Assembly: GCF_032854445.1 (NCBI RefSeq)
Contig: NC_088298.1
Span: forward strand, 9,103,504-9,167,503
Reading direction: 5' to 3'
DNA from: Liolophura sinensis
Lineage: Eukaryota; Mollusca; Polyplacophora; Chitonida; Chitonidae
Length of the DNA stretch: 64,000 nt
Shown here: positions 10,445-23,605 of the stretch, in pieces
Numbering within the stretch: the first letter of the stretch is position 1
How the letters are laid out: each line of letters begins with the position of its first letter
Translations under genes and position numbers: made by a program
Notes under the pieces: model-generated
Databases searched by the model: none
The model's input: the letters and a program-made list of their open reading frames with translations, nothing else
What the model was told of the DNA's origin: nothing

Positions 10445-11617
10445 TAGCTGACTGGTAGGCTTTACGACGAGCATGCATTAGACCTCAACTAAACAGAATG
10501 ACAGCTCCTTTAACTGAGTAGATCAGACTCGTCATGGTTCAGACTTATCTCACTATATTACCCCACATGAAACTCCTCTGTGGCTCCTTATAGATTCTAT
10601 CCGTGCCTACTAGGTCAAACTTCAGAGGAAAATGTTTTGCTCTGTTTGTGGGTCGGTATGATGCATAAGCGCGTTAGGAGCAACACTTATTTACACTTCA
10701 CTTAGAAATCAATTTGGCGTGTTTTATCACGCCTCGTAGCAATGGCGTCCTCAACGTCTTAAAGGGTTGCTTTAGTAAATTTAAATTAAACGTCAGTCCA
10801 GTCTCAGCTCGTGGTATTGTGTCTTGTAAAAGTTTTCTTATATATAAGGAATCCAAGCCGAATGCAGCTCATTACCGAGATAAAACTAGAAACGTATCGC
10901 ATTGTACTCTGTAAGTTGTGACGCTGTATTACGTCACTAATTCAACCGTAAACGACATAGAAAACGTTATGTGCACAAGGAACGAAGGCGAGAACAGACA
11001 ATACGTATACTGAACACCTCGTAGTATAGCGTTAAGCCTTTCAAGACGCGTTCGTTAGTTTGGCATATTCAGTAGTGCTGATGATACAGTTTTAAAACTT
11101 TAAGTTTCATTTTCAAAGCTATAAATATACTGTTTATAAAAGCTTTAGAAATGACTCTCAAAGCCATAAAAATATCTTAAGGGTTTACAAATTCGAAATA
11201 AATAGCCCAGCGGCAGCCCATGTTGTTGGGCTTTGTGTCTAAATTCTTCTTATGATTTTTCGGATTTCACATAGCTACATGTATATAGAACTTACACTTT
11301 GGGGTTATGTTAGAATACGATATTACGAGATAAATGGGCAACTTATAAAACTTATGTAAAACATAGTTATGAGGAAACCCAGTTACTCGAACATTTTCTT
11401 TGGGAAAATGACGTTGTGTAGAATATAACGCCCCCATGTTCACCACACAGGTGTTTTACGAGCACACATGCAACATCGAACATCAACTTTCATTCTACCA
11501 ACTGATATGGGGTCCAATCTAACTCAGAAGGTCGGTGTAGGAACAAAAGCTTGCATTTTTGCTTTGAAAGTAGCAGGCTTTTGCTGCTGGGGTACGACCG
11601 AAACCCAGTTGAAGATG
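10445..11617. other. No identifiable feature
   Basis: AT-rich intronic sequence without a supported feature. Confidence 0.45.
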
Positions 11618-11824
11618 CCTATTTATTTATTTATTTTGACTGGAGTGTTACACCCTACTGAAGAGTATTTCACGGCAGACCGTTTCACGCACGTCCGGAG
11701 AAAAAGCCAACTTACGCTGGACTTGAACCCACATCGACCGCATTGGTAGGGGACTCGTGTGTGATCGTGCTGCGTTGGCAGGCTAACCGCTCGGCTACCG
11801 AGCCCCTCCCCCCCCCCCCCCCCC
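11618..11824 (-). mobile_element. SINE family A, internally deleted, with poly-C 5' end
   Basis: Tail, B box (GGACTTGAACCC on the plus strand) and head are present, but the central core is largely missing. A 17-C run (11808-11824) sits at the head end. Confidence 0.85.
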
Positions 11825-11825
11825 A

Positions 11826-13430
11826 CTTCGCTATTTCCAGCTGAAGATACGTACCCATAGCGTTTAATGCACATATTATGCTGTTCTTACTATATTTTCT
11901 TTGAATCATCTGGGGCTATGACATCAATAGACATACATGTGCGGTATGTTTTACAAGTAAAAGGATACTAAATCTTACAAAATGTGCCATCATATATATG
12001 TAAATGGACACCTTACATCATCGTGCTGAGAAACGACCTTGACTCTCAATGGTCCACTCAAATGCACGTCATCTAGGAGCATTTAGACGCTACATGTCAA
12101 AATCATGTAGCCATCATATACCGATTATGTTCGCTAAATGCGAACGTAAATTCCTGTTTTTCCTTCACAGTCTAATGAATCGTGAAAGCGCTCTGACAAA
12201 TACTCTGCCAATGAAAAGATATAACGAGATTCGATCGCACGGCTTCACGTAGACAAAGGCTGGTTTTTGATGATAATTGGCGTCACTTATTGCTATAAAT
12301 TGACATTTAACCATGTAATGCGTTATTATGTACGTTGAGACCATATGTCTGATTACGCTATGAAAGGCAGAAAATGTCGTTTTATATATGTTTTTCCTGG
12401 AAATCTTACACAATAATTATATCAAACTCTTGGTCGAATGGTTTAGTGGCAATGAATGCCAGTAATTTTGCAACCTTTACATTCTATTGAACTGTTCCTT
12501 GCAGTTTACCTTACACGTTCCCGCATATCGCTCCCCCTCCGCCCACCGATTTCTCTCCTTTATCAAGCAATTTTTTGAAAAATAAATACATGTTCACGTG
12601 TCCAAGTTAATGGTTTGTCTATTAGATTATTGTCTGTATACTGATACCAATGGTATGCAATAGGAAAAACCCCTCAAAATTCTGCTTCTTATGTAATTAT
12701 ATGGACCGAACATCTGTTTCGAATGGCGCATCGTGCAAAAACATGCGCTGTGCGGGTCATGCGTGGGTTGAACAAAAACACTTAACAATTTATGTCTATG
12801 CCACAACACGAATGACTTTGGAGAACCCCCAGGATTGCGTTAGGCCGATTAATAGGCCGAGTCTAGTTTTACCTAATGTATACTGATATCAGTTTTCAAC
12901 ATGAAATTATATCAAAACTGCATAAAATGTGCTGAATTATGTCTAACTGTTGAGAGTTACAACGTTTGATGAGATTTTCTATTTTTTTTTTGGTGGTATA
13001 TAGAGCTTTCAAACCTTTGATACTAATACACGTAGGTTTTTGTCGATTCAAAGTCAACAAATTCATAACGCCATTGTTTTAAAGTTAACGATAAGTGTTC
13101 AAAAATTACAAAATGCGTTTCTTTAATTTGGTATGCCGTAGGCCTATTTGATCAAATCGTTCAATAACTGATGCGGAATCATGCGATTCGAATGTGAAAT
13201 TATGACAATTTTTACTGTAGTGCATATACTGTAAGGCTCTCCACACGTAACGACACAGCTTTAGGTGATTCTGTACCAGTTGTTTCTAATACATTGCTAA
13301 TACAAGTCAAGGTGCTAGGGTCGTTGTTCTGGGTTTTCACTCTCTGTGCTGCACATCTTAAATACATTCTAATAAATTGCTACTGTAACATCACTGTCTT
13401 CATTTACCTAATTCTGCTTAAGTCAACGTG
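11826..13430. other. No identifiable feature
   Basis: AT-rich intronic sequence. A short TGGTCGAATGGTTTAGTG motif at about 12433 resembles a tRNA D-arm region, but nothing around it supports a tRNA. Confidence 0.45.
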
Positions 13431-13530
13431 CTGCACGTGTAGGGGATGTGTAAGCTGCTATTATTTTGTCAACTATTACATCTGGTTTTGCTCTCCAAAC
13501 TGTAGTCTTTTATATTCTACCGGTATTCTA
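13430..13530 (+). repeat. Partial copy of dispersed repeat D
   Basis: CTGGTTTTGCTCTCCAAACT and GTAGTCTTTTATATTCTACC match the 3' part of the copies at 14340-14565 and 20560-20745. Confidence 0.5.
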
Positions 13531-13827
13531 ACGACGCGACATTTCGTTTGACCTTTCATTCTAATATAGAGCTAAGCCACATTTCATAACATGGAACACG
13601 CTCAGATTACCAATTTGTAAACATTCACCTGACAGGTAATTTATCTTCTCCAAGATTAAAACGAGAATGATGTGGGTATACACGTAAACTCTCCGCCGAT
13701 ACGCTTTCGTGATATTAGTCTGGCCCAGCATGGGGAAGCCAGGCAAAATGGAGTAATACAAACTAATAATGTACAGATATATACTGATTTATTTATTTAT
13801 CTATTTATTTATCTATTTATTCATTCA

Positions 13828-14168
13828 TTCGTTGGACCACTTCGGTGGGCTAATCGTAGGAGCGTCCTCCTCGAAATCTGGAGAACAGGGATCAAACCCG
13901 GGTCTGGCCATACTTTAAAAAATCGTATTTGTTGCAGCCTCACTTGGCGCTCAGCACTGAAAGGTTAGAACAAGGAACCAGGACTGGTTGGCCTGGTGTC
14001 AGTATAATGTGAGTGAGTAGTGTATTATGTCTAGTGACTTCGGCATGATACTTTAGTGACAGAAGCACTTTGGTAGCATGGACTCGCCCTGCTACAAGAA
14101 GACACAGTATATACCTAATCACTCCTCGTCATCATATGGCTGAATAATTGTTAGATACGCCATGAAAC
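13828..14168 (+). mobile_element. SINE family B
   Basis: A tRNA-like head (GGGATCAAACCCGGGTCTGG) precedes a body with TTGTTGCAGCCTCACTTGGC, GGCCTGGTGTCAGTATAATG and GGACTCGCCCTGCTACAAGA, and a 3' end containing CGTCATCATATGGCTGAATA. A TTTA/TCTA-rich tract (13788-13825) lies upstream. Confidence 0.8.
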
Positions 14169-14339
14169 TCCAAGGATACATACATGCATACGTTTATTTG
14201 TTGCTTAAAAACATATAAAAGAAATTTTCATGAGTAAGTTTTATGTGTAGCAAAACAGAGTGCCCAGTGGAAGCCATCGACCTTTGGCAAGTAACGTCAC
14301 TCTCTCAATCCCTCCAAAATGACCGAAATGGCAAATCAT

Positions 14340-14565
14340 TTTACCTAAGCCTGCATAAGTCATAGGACTAGGAGGGGTGTAAGCTGATACCATTTAAGCA
14401 TTTACATGAACGGCTAGAATAAAACCCAACAACGGTTTATTGACAAGAGGCTGCATTTCACCGGTTATGTGCATGTGACCATTTGCCAGTTACCACACTG
14501 CTGTCGCTTCTCTGGTTTTGCCCTCCAAGCTGTAGTCTTTTATATAGTGTACTGTTTTACACGAA
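14340..14565 (+). repeat. Dispersed repeat D, best copy
   Basis: Shares CATTTACATGAACGGCTAGA, GACAAGAGGCTGCATTTCAC, GTGACCATTTGCCAGTTACC and GGTTTTGCCCTCCAAGCTGT with copies at 20560, 27395 and 36815. It has no tRNA head, TIR or coding frame that I can see. Confidence 0.75.
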
Positions 14566-14574
14566 TATTTCTGG

Positions 14575-15579
14575 CTGTACACGGGCATCAAACGGATGTG
14601 GTTTACGCTGATATGTTTGTGTTGGACGTGTTTGGAACAAAGGCTCCAATGTTTTGTAACAATGTAACTCAATGTGTTCCATTCTATGCATTGAACTTTT
14701 ACATCCACACTAACCCGATTCCTGTGGGGCTATTTATCCAATCTGAGTACTCATGCGTGAGTACTGAAACTTTCCTGGACCGCACAAACTCAGGCATTTG
14801 ATCAATAATAACCCAACAGCAATTGTTCTAGAACAGGGCTGTGATAGCTTTGAGAAACTTACAATCTGTTCACGTCAGTCACCGAAAAGTGGGGAATGGC
14901 ACGAAAGCAGACGATAGCTCCTGTACATCACGTGACTGGTCTAATTCCGGACTAATGTAGATGATGTTTTGCGGTAATTGATACAAGCAGCTATAACAAC
15001 AGTACCAGAGATAATTTCTGTTAATTCAAACCACGGTTTGGTTACTTTTCCTCTCCTTAGAGCAGGGTGGATATTTACTTCCGGTAACCTGAGTAGCTTT
15101 TGGTTCACTTTACTGGAATTATCAGGCGGGCTTAGATTGGAAAGAAAAAATCGATCGGAGAAAATGCAGTAACACGAAAAACGGCGTGAATTTCCGGTTT
15201 ATCCCAAGGTATTGTTTTTTGATATTGATTAACTTGTACATTTTATAGACTGGCTGACTTCCGGTGTCTCACTAACACCTTTACCAACAAATTGTATGTC
15301 GGAGAATTAAGCATAAAATATTTGACACTCATTAACTGGATGAAACAATTTGTATTTTTCACATTATCATTCAACATGGATATTTGTCCGTTTCTTCATC
15401 GCTGGACTGCCAATAACAAACTAGCTCCATACAGAATAGGACGGACTTTGTACGTGTGAATGACGTAGTGGATAATAGATACAGCATCAACCCACAACTG
15501 ATGCAATTCAAGATTATTCACGCAAAGCTGAAGAATTTTCATGGTCGAGAAATATATAGAATTCATGTCTGCATGTATG
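14575..15579. other. No identifiable feature
   Basis: Intronic sequence; a 110-codon frame (14469-14801) starts inside repeat D and has no domain. Confidence 0.4.
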
Positions 15580-15880
15580 CTTAGGTTTATACGTCGCACT
15601 TAACATTTTTCAGTCATCTGACGACGAGGAGTCCGTCTGTGTATGCTACATACGGTCGGTGCTGTGTCTTCTTGTGGCCGGGCGAGTCCATGCCGCCAGT
15701 GTGCTGAAGCTTCTGAATAATCATGCCGAAGACACCAGACATGACACCAGTCACATTATACTGACACTCGGTCGACCAGTCATGTTTCCTTGCTCTAAGT
15801 GCTGAACTCCAAACAAGGCACCACCAAGTACTATTTTCAAAGTCTTTGATATGACCCGACTGGCATATAGAATCCAATGT
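15580..15880 (-). mobile_element. SINE family B
   Basis: Reverse-oriented copy: TGACGACGAGGAGTCC (3' end), CTTGTGGCCGGGCGAGTCCA, CACATTATACTGACACTCGG and TTTTCAAAGTCTTTGATATG correspond to the copy at 13828-14168. Confidence 0.8.
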
Positions 15881-17410
15881 ATGACTTTTAAGATACACAC
15901 ACACACGTTTAAAAGTATCTTGAGTATTTCACTTGCATCTTCTGGAGTTCAACCGTCTATATTTGTGTCAAGTTATTCTAAACATTTTTGCACTATATTT
16001 TTATTTGGATCACCGGAAGTTAGCATTGATTTTAAAATATGTACATAATTTTGTAAACCAATAGATTCACCAGCCAAGTGTGATAGCATAATACCATCTA
16101 TTCCAACATCTATGTAAATGCCTTTTCCAGTCGTAATTAACGATGTAAGTCAATTCGTTAAAGAGTAGTTTTGATTGGATTTTGATCTTACTTTTTGGTG
16201 TTCTCCTTGTAACAAATCAAGAGATTAAATGTTTCTCTTAATAGATCAGTTGACTTCTTAACAGGCCTTCAGCTGGATTTATGTAAATTTCATCATTTCG
16301 ATGTTATAACAAAGGGTTTTTTTCTCTCTCAGATCACACGGATTTCCTGCTGTGTCAGATAATGATGATGATGGAACTGCTTATGTTATATATATATATA
16401 TATATATATATAAATGTACGGTTGTCGCGTTGTGACAATAACAATTCTAATTACGTCAGTCCTGGTGAAGAAATGGCACCGAAGTGGGCGACATTTCTGA
16501 TGCATCACGTGACTCGGTCTAATTACATTTCAGTGTAGCCGATGTTATGAGGTGATCGATACAAAAGTCTATAAACCGGTACCAGAGAAAATCGGAATCG
16601 ACAAATCAAAATGCGGATTTCCATCACAAAATGCACAGTGTTTAAAGACGGAAATATCTATTTTACCATGCAGACAAACTACAATGAAACTAAAATGAAC
16701 GTTTGACAAGTGGAAATCCCTGAATAAATGCATCGATGTTTTGTACTCTCCGATTCATCTGAAACACGCAAAGCAAATGTTTAACTTCCGGTAAAGAATC
16801 GGTTTGCATTTCGGCACAGTGGAGACAGATTTGCATTGGAGATCAGCTGGACCGGAGGACGGCAAATACTCTGACCTGCTTTTATATTCATTGTTAATAA
16901 GTTTGTTGGATAAGTTCTTTGTCATCACCAGACGATGAGCAGAGGTTCTTGTATAAAGCACATACCTGTGCAAATCAATATAGTGGAATTAGCCAAGGTG
17001 TTCTATTTCTAAGGCTGATCGATAGTTGAGACTCAGGGCGCTGTTCCGCTACATGGCAGCTGTGGGAGTCGGCCTAAGTGCATTTCACGTCTCTTATGTG
17101 TCTTAAGGAGACAGGAATAAAGTCGTGGTTTTTGGTTTGTCTCGTTTATCACACGTACAATTTAACGAAACTACGCACCTTTGTCTAAAGCTGAGAGTGT
17201 CCCCATCTCCTAGGTATGTGTTTGGAATCGATAGGCAAACACGATATGGACTGTATATATTGTCAGTCGTATACAAAAATACACACCTTTCTCTTCATAA
17301 GACATTTTTAAACGTCGCCCCACTCTCTCTTACCGTATATTAGAAAGACTTAAAGGCCTCACTCAACTAAAAACCTTTCTCAAACTCTCTTACTGTCTAT
17401 TAGAAAGACT
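15881..17410. other. Mostly featureless; (TA)n at about 16388-16412
   Basis: AT-rich intronic DNA with one short TA dinucleotide run. No supported gene. Confidence 0.45.
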
Positions 17411-17512
17411 AGCATTATGGTGGGAGGAAATAAGGCCAAACCTGGGGTATAAACCTACGACCATCAGCATGTGGGTGCCAGACCTTCCTACGGACGACTG
17501 AAGAGGAAGTAT
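17411..17512 (-). mobile_element. SINE family A fragment
   Basis: AGCATTATGGTGGGAGGAAA, then ACGACCATCAGCATG and CCAGACCTTCCTACG, are core fragments on the minus strand. Confidence 0.7.
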
Positions 17513-17579
17513 ACAGTATATTAGAAAACAAGCACTTGGCTCATGCTGCGCGTAGCTATATAGGTTTATACCAGTTCTG

Positions 17580-17788
17580 GGGCCTCCATTGCCGAGGTGA
17601 TTAGCACGCCAGCAAGGCGCAATGACTTAAGTGCCCCAAGTCGGGAGAGTTCAAGTCCAGCTCTCGCTGGCTTCCTCTCCAGCTGTATGTGGGAAGGTGT
17701 GCCAGCAACCTGCGGTTGGTCATGGGTTTCCCCCGGGCTGTGTCCGGTTTCCTCCCACCATAATGTTGGCTACCAGTAAAATAAATAT
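17580..17788 (+). mobile_element. SINE family A, 3'-shortened
   Basis: GGGCCTCCATTGCCGAGGTG head, GAGTTCAAGTCCAGCTC B-box region and CCACCATAATGTTGGC core; the segment before the AAATAAAT tail is deleted. Confidence 0.85.
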
Positions 17789-17954
17789 ACCAGTTTTCAT
17801 CAAGATCACGTGAAAAATACGAGCACTCTTGTCATCAGTTGGCCTTTTCGTTCAGGGATCAACACGCTTCCTTGTTGATATTGATGTTTGAGTCGTATCC
17901 GTTGTATGTTGATGGATGCTATACATCCTACTATGGAGTGGATTGCTGCTGTAA

Positions 17955-18045
17955 TGGTAATAATAATAATGATGATAATACAGCTGTAATGGTAATGATA
18001 ATAATGATGATGATAATGATAATAAGAATAAATAAATAAAAAATT
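17955..18045. repeat. AT-rich trinucleotide microsatellite (AATGAT type)
   Basis: Mixed TAATAA/TGATGA units ending in AATAAATAAA. Confidence 0.8.
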
Positions 18046-18998
18046 ACCTTTCCCAAAATAATAGTCTTGTACGCGTTACCGTTCAAAATCGGGAATAATG
18101 TTCCTAAAATGTATAATTTTTTAAAACTTTAGAATCATTTTAAAACTATAAATAGTTCAGAAAAATCTGATATTTACTGAAAGCAATAATTTGATGTATT
18201 CCTGGTAAAAACAGAAAATTAGATTTGATTATACATCCAGGATCAAGATTTTGCGACCTTCCTGACTTTGTACGGCTATATCTTCATTACACAACGTCAC
18301 AGAAATATAACTGTAAGCTTTTTAAACTTTATTCGGGATACTTTATTGCTGCATACAATTATATACATGCTGTCTAGTGCTGACTTTTCGTTTAAGAGGT
18401 TGGATAATGCCTTGTGTAAAACCAGGTCATAAACAGTTGCCTTTTGCATGCGCTGTAATGGTTTCCGTGTATCGGAAATATGATACCAACATGAAACAGT
18501 GTACGCCCCACCAAGACTGCGTCTAATTCCGCTTCACCGGTTACCTAATCCATCGTGTTGAATTAGATAGCTTCGTCGGATATATGAACAGCTGCAATCA
18601 AAGCCCAGCTGAGATACATATCTTGTTACCGACAACTGATATTCTATCATGGTACACGATTTGAATACTGAATTCACTCAGTCGCTTAGAACATACCTTG
18701 CGTCTTTCCAATATCATGGAAAACTGGTGACTACTTCTCTTTGCATGATTCCGTCCAATTTCGTACTTTATATACTTTCTTATTTTCTTGGCTTATTTGT
18801 GACTTGCCCTTTATTGGTTGATGGCTGGTATACGAATGTCTGTTTCGACGCAAAGATTTATAACTCCGATGTTATGTAGAAAAGAGTCATAACGGACTTT
18901 AATGATACAGGTCTGCAGTTCTGCCGTATACTGTATACAATATACTTGTAACATTTAGCTGGGAACTATAGTTGCATGCATTACTTAGGACTATTATA
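18046..18998. other. No identifiable feature
   Basis: Intronic AT-rich sequence; a 76-codon hydrophobic frame (18649-18879) has no supporting context. Confidence 0.4.
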
Positions 18999-19130
18999 AT
19001 TATTTATTTGATGGGTGTTTAAGCCGTAATCATGAATATTTTACTTTTACGACGGCGGCCAGCATTATGGTGGGAAACTCACAATGATACGCAGGTTGCT
19101 TCACACCTTCCCATGTAAACCAGCCATGGT
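18999..19130 (-). mobile_element. SINE family A, 5'-truncated
   Basis: TTATTTATTTGATGGGTGTT tail and CGACGGCGGCCAGCATTATG core, then partial GATACGCAGGTTGCTTCACA. Confidence 0.8.
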
Positions 19131-19211
19131 CATGAATGGCGCATAATAAATGTAACTCCTGGCTATGACACCCTGTGTTCAGGTTACCTACTTACTGTTA
19201 TACACATTGAG

Positions 19212-19500
19212 AGAAAAAGTTGTGCGCCACATTAGCCAGAGTCGTTATACTGTGCGCCATAGTAGCCAGAGTCGCAAAACTGTGCGTCATATTGGCCAGA
19301 GTCGCAATGTTGTGAGCCACATTAGGCAGAGTCCCCAATGCTGTGTCTCACATGAACCAGCGTCGCAATGCTATAAGCCAGATCAGCCAGAGTCGCAATG
19401 CTCTGAGCCACACGAGCAAGAGTCACAAAGCTGTGCGCCACATCAGCCAGGGTCGTAATGATGTGAGCCACAAGAGGCAGAGTCGCATTGCTATGAGCTG
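19212..19500. repeat. 30-bp minisatellite
   Basis: About ten units of CTGTGCGCCACATTAGCCAG plus AGTCGCAATG. Because 30 is divisible by three, plus-strand frames stay open and give ten-residue repeats (VRHISQSRNA-like). Surroundings show no gene features. Confidence 0.88.
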
Positions 19501-19795
19501 CATTATTTGTGAAATACCTCTATGCAGTATTGGGTAACATTTAACAAATTAGGAACTCTTACATGTTGCGATAATGGCGGTTCAGCTTGTGACAGTATAC
19601 AGTGCTTTTTGTCATGGCTATTTATTATTTCTATACATACAGAGATAAAAGAGTTGTACATAAGCGATGATATAGAAGATAAGAGAGCAGTGCATGAATA
19701 AGTCATGTTCCTAATGTGTAGATATATAACTGCCTGTCTGTGATAGCGTTTAACACCAGAGGAGTACGGGAATATCATACAGTGAATTCGACGGT

Positions 19796-20030
19796 GTACG
19801 TAGTTAGCATACCAGTGCAGCGCAATGACCATAGATCTTCTCACCCGTGTGGTCGCTCTGAGTTCAAGTCCAGCTCATGCTGGCTTCCTACAACGGCCGT
19901 ACGTGGGAAGTTCTGTCAGCGACCTGCGGGTGGTCGTGGGTTACTCCCACCATAATGCTGGCGCTGTCGCAGAAGTGAAATATTTTTGAGTGTGGCGTAA
20001 AACACCGATCAAATATATAAAATAATTAAA
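19796..20030 (+). mobile_element. SINE family A
   Basis: GTGGTCGCTCTGAGTTCAAG B-box region, CCACCATAATGCTGGCGCTG core and AAAACACCGATCAAATATAT tail. The CCCCCGGGCTCTGCCCGG segment is deleted. Confidence 0.85.
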
Positions 20031-20559
20031 TACAATGAAATCTTCATAAAATACAACAAATTGCACAAAAAACCTTAGACAGTGAAGATTACAATAAAGA
20101 TACATGTAATATATCAACGGCAAAAACAACACAAAAAAGAATATGTCTGATGAAAGACGATTACACGTCCATGAAAGTGTTAATTATATAACATTTCTCC
20201 CATCTGAGTAAAATGCTATTAAAACAATGGATTCCACGGGGCCTCTAGGGACCCAGATAGTATAAATGACTCCCTATCTATATTTTCACTCGAAGTAGTT
20301 TGTTTTACGGTTCACCCAGTAAATGTCTTCACAGCTCTCGATCTATAGGTCTATTCAATATAGAAATCTAGCAGCCTATAAATATTAAAATGCACAAAAC
20401 CCCTGGAGTGACGTCAATGGTCATAATATAGTCACACAAGTTCACTCCAATGTTTCAAATGCTTTTCACTCGGTTGAAAAAACTTTAATTCTACATCACT
20501 GAAGAGTAATAAATAGCATTTAGCACGGAGGCATTTTTTAAAACCTAATTTGACTTCAG
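20031..20559. other. No identifiable feature
   Basis: AT-rich intronic sequence. Confidence 0.45.
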
Positions 20560-20745
20560 CCGTGGAACCAGGGACGTGTAAGTTGCTACCTTATATGCAT
20601 TTACGTGAACAGTTAGAATAAAAACCTAATTGTGGTAAATTAATAAAAGGCTGTATTTCACCATTCGTCAGCTATCACACTGCCGTCATTGCTCTGGTTT
20701 GTCCCTCCAAGCTGATGTCTTTTGTATTGTATAATATTTTGTGAG
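20560..20745 (+). repeat. Dispersed repeat D
   Basis: GCATTTACGTGAACAGTTAG, GGCTGTATTTCACC, GTCAGCTATCACACTGCCGT and CCTCCAAGCTGATGTC align with 14340-14565 in the same orientation. Confidence 0.7.
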
Positions 20746-21775
20746 TTTATATGCCGGAGGGTATTGATTAGATTATGAATAAATAATATGGCTAATATAC
20801 TGATCATAAGCCTAGCTATGACGGCCTTAAGCCCGTGATAATCTAGGCGGAAGAAAAAACATTCAGACCATCTGTGTACATCTCCGCAGATGTACACGGG
20901 TGTTTTGTGTGTGTGTGTGTGCTTGCTGCTTTAGTTTGTTTCCTGAGTGATTTACAGCAATGTCACTCATGCACAAATTTTTGGCTTGGAAGTTATATCA
21001 GTGTAGAAGGATTCCTATGGTAGACCGAATTATGAACGCTGTCCCAAACTGCGTGGGTCTTTCGCCCCATTTTTAAAGAGGCTTTATTTGACACAATGGA
21101 CCACCGTAAGCAAAGTTTATAATGTGGGACCATTCCCGGTGAAGAAAAGAGAATATTCAAATTACGTGCACTTGTGATTGCAGTCAATCGATATGGAAAG
21201 AACCATTACTGCAAGAATAATGACGATTATAATTCTAATAATTATGGTAATTAACTACCATAAAAACAGGAACATTAACTCTGTTATCAGCATTATCGCC
21301 ATTATTATCATCATCAGTACCAAACGACAAAACCATCGCTATCATTGCTATAGTTTTTATATTAATATCTAATAATACTAATAACAGTATTAACACTACC
21401 TCTATTACTATTAGCAGCAATTTTCACCCATTTTCATACCAGTCTTATGTCATGAATTAACAATCGATTTACAAACGGAGAATGGGATACCTGAATGTGT
21501 CCCACTTCGTTCATCTCCTATTTCCAGGTAGACTACAGCCGTATATAGTGAACTTGTTTTGCTAACATAATAATGATAAATAATTTTAAAACTTTTTTTA
21601 ATATAGGTGGTGAGATTAAAAAATAATTTGCTGTTGGCTACCTGAAATAATACAATACCAGTTTGTCAACAAAACCTCTTTGCGAAAGCAGGATTGAACG
21701 ATACACTTCACAGCATGGACACGAATGACTTATCTGACGATGGCAATTGTAACTTCAAAAATTTGCAGTCGTCTT
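20746..21775. other. Mostly featureless; (GT)n at about 20906 and AT-rich low complexity at 21215-21420
   Basis: A short GT dinucleotide run and a stretch dominated by ATTAT/AATAA triplets. No gene support. Confidence 0.5.
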
Positions 21776-21787
21776 ACAGTTCCTTTG

Positions 21788-21988
21788 GTGTGGTTAGCGC
21801 TCTAGCGCAGTGTAATGATCGGCTTCCTCCTCGGTCGTATGTGGGAAGTTTTGCCAGCAACGTGCGGATGGTCGTGGGTTTTCCCTGCGCTGTACCTGGT
21901 TCCTTCCCACCATAATGCTGACCGCCGTCATATAAGTGAAATATTCTTGAATACGGCGTAAAACACCAGTGAAATAAATAAATAAAAT
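21788..21988 (+). mobile_element. SINE family A, B-box region deleted, with TSD
   Basis: The A-box head is joined to GGCTTCCTCCTCGGTCGTAT, then core and tail. The flanks ACAGTTCCTTTG (21776-21787) and ACAATTCCTTTG (21989-22000) form a 12-bp TSD with one mismatch. Confidence 0.88.
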
Positions 21989-22000
21989 ACAATTCCTTTG

Positions 22001-23345
22001 TGCAATGGGTGCAACTTATTTTTATAGTCAGTTGTGAACTCGATTGTAGTGTCTACAATCGACTGTAGCTGCGGTCTCTGATACAAGCGAGTTATGTACT
22101 TCAGTTGTCTACAGTCATAAATGAACTCTTTTACTGTCTTCACCTTCTGTACATGGCACCAGGAAGTCAACATATTACTTCACGCCAATTAAGGACCACG
22201 AATTGATCGCTAAAAGCCTATCCTTCAGCCAACGTCGTAGAGAAAGCCGACTGATTCAATGCTCTACACAAGGGCTAAGCTGCCGGAAGTGTCTACATAC
22301 ATTTCTGTACAAATGTTATAGACGGATAAATACAGAGGTAAACGAGATAGGATCTACTGCAAGTATGGTCCGCTTAAGCTTTGTGTCTGACCATTTCGCT
22401 GGATCGATACAAACCCCGCGGTATCTTCAAAGGATTGCCGTCTTGGCCAAGGCCTCAGGTGAGCTTGTCATCGCTGTGAACTACCTATCCGATGTTAATC
22501 TACAGAAAAACAGAGTACATTGGTTTGCAAGGGTCATGCGAAAATCCATTAATCTTATTATTTGGTGGTAAGCTCTATGTGAAAGCCACATCACCCGGGT
22601 GTTCTGGCGAAAGTATTAGTATCAATACGGTTAGCTCGTCGACGTATTCTCTGTTCTTATGCGCCTTCACTTGTACTATGTCCCGGAGACTTAACACTCA
22701 ACACTCATGGACTGTGATTGGTTCAGCAATAAAGTCAACTTGATTGGTCGGTTTATCGACTCGACTGTCTGTTGCGATGGAAGCTCACAGTCTGGTTTCT
22801 GAAACTTCACGCGTATAAGAGAATGAAACTTTAAAATAATTACAGATCGTCGTCAAAAGCTCTCAGTTTTAACGGACTTTCCAACATGCATCTTTGCTTG
22901 CCTATTCTGAGGAAAATATATATATATATAAGTGAGGATAAATAGATGGATTAGATGAGAATAGATGGTTCCATTTCATAAACCGCCTGTCTCCAAGACA
23001 ATTCAGTTAGAGAAAAACACCGTTGAATCTAGACCGAAACTCGCAACATTGGAGAGTCACCTTGTGGCTTGTAACTGAGCACGCATGCAGACATTTCAAA
23101 TTTCGCTCGGATACGTGATTGTCCTGGCCTTCATTATTGCATTACTCTAATTCTTCTTAACTTTGGAATAGATATTAGAAGTGTTGAAAGCAGAACATTA
23201 CAAGTCTTTACCGGCCTTTTGGAAAAGTAAGGATATGAGTATGTTGTTTATTCCGGAAATAAAGTGTGTATTAGTGCTAGAATTACATATATACATTGGC
23301 TAAAATGAGCAGATAAGGTGTCCTAAATTTTAGAAGAAATAGGCT
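22001..23345. other. No identifiable feature
   Basis: A 122-codon frame at 22203-22571 has no recognisable domain and is probably chance; otherwise AT-rich intronic DNA. Confidence 0.4.
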
Positions 23346-23605
23346 ATGTGTATTTCCCGTTGATCATTATTATTGTGTTATGTTCATTACCTGTTGATTA
23401 TTATTTTTGTGCTATGTCCATTTCCCGTTGATCATTATTATTGCGTTATGTCTATTTCCCGTTGTTCATTATTATTGTGTTATGTCCATTACCCGTTGAT
23501 TATTATTTTTGTACTATGTCCATTTCCCGCTGATCATTATTATTGCGTTGTGTCTATTTCCCGTTGATTATTATTTTTGTTATGTCCATTTCCCATTGAC
23601 AGTTA
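23346..23605. repeat. 34-bp minisatellite
   Basis: About seven to eight units of TATGTCCATTTCCCGTTGAT plus CATTATTATTGCGT. Units alternate between CATTATTATTG and TATTATTTTTG forms, suggesting a two-unit higher-order repeat. Confidence 0.88.

Noticed and set aside
14469-14801. 110-codon plus frame
   Set aside because: Begins inside dispersed repeat D and shows no family features.
22203-22571. 122-codon plus frame
   Set aside because: No domain, no splice or homology support, length within chance for this much sequence.
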